The position numbers were made by a program, and so were the translations under genes. 64,000 nucleotides of DNA from assembly GCF_000585495.1 (NCBI RefSeq), contig NZ_CP007264.1, positions 310,001 through 374,000 on the forward strand, in the 5' to 3' direction. Below, in pieces: positions 62,566-64,000 of the stretch (the stretch's first letter is position 1; every line of letters starts with the position of its first letter). The notes under the pieces were generated by a model. It saw nothing but the letters and a program-made list of their open reading frames with translations, was not told the origin of the DNA and made no database searches. This DNA comes from Thermococcus nautili. GTDB taxonomy: Archaea > Methanobacteriota_B > Thermococci > Thermococcales > Thermococcaceae.

Positions 62566-63852
62566 TCAGAGCTTCGCTACATGGACAGAACAGGAGATGC
62601 ATGGGTCGTAAGCCCTTACCACCATCTCGGTGAGGAACTTAATCCTCTCTGGGTCGTCGTTGTAGTGCTTCTCGGCCATCATCCTGACGTGCTCCTCCAT
62701 CATGGCGAGGTTGAAGGCAGTGGGCGTTATGATGTCCGCGTAGGCGACCTTTCCGTCCTTCACTTCGAGCGCGTAGACGAGGATTCCGCGCGGTGCCTCG
62801 GTCGTGCTGACGCCGAAGCCGTCTTTCACAGTTACCTCGTCCCTCGGCCTTATCGGCCACTTCGCGAGGGCCTCGTCGAGCAAATCGATTCCGCGCTCGA
62901 TGAAGTAGACGAGCTCAAGGGCCTGAGCCAGGTTGTTGGCGAAGGGATTCGTTGGACGGAGAAGCTCCTTATGAGCATCGTAGAGTTCCTTCGCCCTGCC
63001 GTAGAGGAGCTTCCAGTTGTTGACGACGCGCGAGATGGCACCGACCATGAAGGGCTTTCCGTGGTAGTGGGAGTGCTTGGCGAAGCTGTGCTCGACTACG
63101 AACTCCTTTATGTGCTCCTTATAACTCTCGCTCGGGAACTCGTTTCCGTCGCTGGCCTTTATGTAGTCCCCGTAGATTCCGTAGACGTCGTTCCTCGGCT
63201 TCACGGCGAGGTGCGTTATCGGCCCCTCAACCTCCTCGTACTGCTCCAGCTTGGTGAACAGCTCGAAGGTGTATTCAGCCTTCGGAAGGGCTTCTTTAAG
63301 CCTCTCCTTCATCCTCTCGAGAGTTTCCCTGCTTGGGAGCTTTCCAAAGCCCCCGAGGACGACGTTCTCTTGGTGTATAGCCCTCGCGCCAAGCTCGTCC
63401 ATCATCCAGCTTCCGAGGTTCTTGAGGTCGAGCGCTATGCCTATCTCCTTCTTGTACTTATCGACCATGTGGAGCGGTCCGGAGTAGCCGAGGTAGTCTG
63501 GTAGAACGAGAAGGTAGAGGTGGAGTGCGTGGCTCTCAATCATGTCGCCGATGTAGAGGACCTCCCTCAGGGCCTGAATCTCCTCGCGCGGGGTGAAGCC
63601 TATCGCCTTCTCGGCCGCCTCCACGGCGGTGAGCTTGTGCGCCGCTGAACAGAAGGAGCATATCCTCGGGTAAACCGCGAGGGCCTCGTCGAGCTTCTTG
63701 CCGATGGTTATGGCCTCGAAGAACCTCGGCCCCTCTATGATGTTGAGCTTGACCTCCCTGACACCATCGTCGCCGATGACTATCTCGACGCCACCCTTGC
63801 CCTCTACCCTTGCTATGTGGTCAACGGTGATTGGCAGGTAAACGTTCTTCAT
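62566..63852 (-). CDS. hyhL: Cytosolic [NiFe] hydrogenase large (alpha) subunit
   Basis: 428 residues, the length of the P. furiosus sulfhydrogenase I alpha subunit (HydA). Nickel-iron ligands: C65 and C68 ([12 protein letters not shown]), and C418 and C421 (DPCISCSVH). The maturation protease should cut after H424, removing VAKL. The enzyme couples H2 and NADPH in the cytoplasm. Last gene of the hydrogenase operon; the ATG overlaps the small subunit stop (ATGA). Confidence 0.95.
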   Translation of the reverse strand: MKNVYLPITVDHIARVEGKGGVEIVIGDDGVREVKLNIIEGPRFFEAITIGKKLDEALAVYPRICSFCSAAHKLTAVEAAEKAIGFTPREEIQALREVLYIGDMIESHALHLYLLVLPDYLGYSGPLHMVDKYKKEIGIALDLKNLGSWMMDELGARAIHQENVVLGGFGKLPSRETLERMKERLKEALPKAEYTFELFTKLEQYEEVEGPITHLAVKPRNDVYGIYGDYIKASDGNEFPSESYKEHIKEFVVEHSFAKHSHYHGKPFMVGAISRVVNNWKLLYGRAKELYDAHKELLRPTNPFANNLAQALELVYFIERGIDLLDEALAKWPIRPRDEVTVKDGFGVSTTEAPRGILVYALEVKDGKVAYADIITPTAFNLAMMEEHVRMMAEKHYNDDPERIKFLTEMVVRAYDPCISCSVHVAKL

Positions 63853-64000
63853 TGGCTCTCCCCTCCAAAGATTTTCTCAACCATCTCCTCAAGCTTCTCG
63901 TTGTGGGCGTTGAAAATCTTCATCCTCTCAAGGATTTCCTCCTTGGTCAGGCCCTTCTCCTTGAAGACCCTCGCGAGGGAGTCGAACCAGGCAACGTCGT
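63849..64000 (-). CDS. hyhS: Cytosolic hydrogenase small (delta) subunit, C-terminal part (runs off the right edge)
   Basis: Only the last 49 residues are visible ([20 protein letters not shown] ... ending [12 protein letters not shown]). A helical tail of the hydrogenase small subunit, identified mainly by operon position before the large subunit and by the 4-base overlap. The iron-sulfur part lies outside the window. Confidence 0.82.
   Translation of the reverse strand, partial: DVAWFDSLARVFKEKGLTKEEILERMKIFNAHNEKLEEMVEKIFGGESQ

Noticed and set aside
62581-63504. A 307-codon plus-strand open frame
   Set aside because: Mirror of the hydrogenase large subunit gene, with no recognisable motif.

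Overview
The window comes from a hyperthermophilic euryarchaeon of the order Thermococcales, most probably a Thermococcus. The evidence is archaeal information-processing genes (aRF1, a TIP49/RuvB-like helicase, an archaeal initiator tRNA), the Mbx sulfur-reducing complex, a cytosolic [NiFe] hydrogenase, a CGP-CTERM surface protein, the archaeal phosphomevalonate dehydratase pair, BRE/TATA promoters with GGTGA-type ribosome binding sites, and dense GC-rich coding. Two stretches are AT-rich and differ from the rest: about 1.45-2.5 kb and about 53.9-54.75 kb.

Layout. 1-1.4 kb: the N-terminal part of CTP synthase and two small conserved archaeal genes. 1.45-2.5 kb: about 1 kb without genes, packed with perfect hairpins and built from repeated modules. 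2.5-9.4 kb: small conserved genes, QueE, a CGP-CTERM surface protein, a pair of zinc-ribbon membrane proteins and the TIP49-like helicase. 9.4-11.4 kb: a three-gene operon coding for a DUF2284 protein, a free-standing CARF-like sensor and a PIN nuclease. 11.4-16.1 kb: lipoproteins, a SemiSWEET-like protein and a thiol-redox group (thioredoxin-like lipoprotein, CcdA, glutaredoxin-like). 16.1-20.6 kb: a nitrosative-stress group (cysteine-bearing HTH regulator, hybrid-cluster protein, DUF438/hemerythrin/PAS protein, degenerate M24 protein). 20.6-23.9 kb: Lrp regulator, class III aminotransferase, uracil/xanthine permease. 23.9-33.7 kb: the 13-gene mbx operon with a SurR-type site at its promoter. 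34-46 kb: ACT regulator, radical SAM protein, paired secreted proteins, UDP-ManNAcA synthesis (wecB, wecC), lipoate-ligase C-terminal subunit, argS, an ATPase with a tandem operator, and aRF1. 46-51 kb: BofA-like and HEAT proteins, two minimal pilins with an HTH regulator, an S2P protease and a second ATPase. 51-54.7 kb: phosphomevalonate dehydratase, initiator tRNA-Met, an M42 peptidase and a small gene-decay island. 54.7-58.1 kb: an SPFH/zinc-ribbon membrane operon. 58.3-60.6 kb: a lipid-binding-fold protein and a flavodiiron-like beta-lactamase-fold protein. 60.6-64 kb: hydrogenase maturation protease, lipoprotein, VapBC and the hydrogenase large and partial small subunits.

How the genes work together. 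Energy metabolism dominates: Mbx disposes of reductant through sulfur, and the cytosolic hydrogenase with its maturation protease handles H2/NADPH. A palindrome of the form ATGACR-N2-YGTCAT lies at three promoters (hybrid-cluster protein, DUF438 protein, small membrane protein at 60.3 kb) and suggests one stress regulon, with the divergently encoded cysteine-rich HTH protein as the best regulator candidate. The least explained elements are the multi-hairpin intergenic region, the CARF/PIN operon, the duplicated zinc-ribbon gene pair with its SPFH partner, and the tandem operator in front of the 43.7-kb ATPase.
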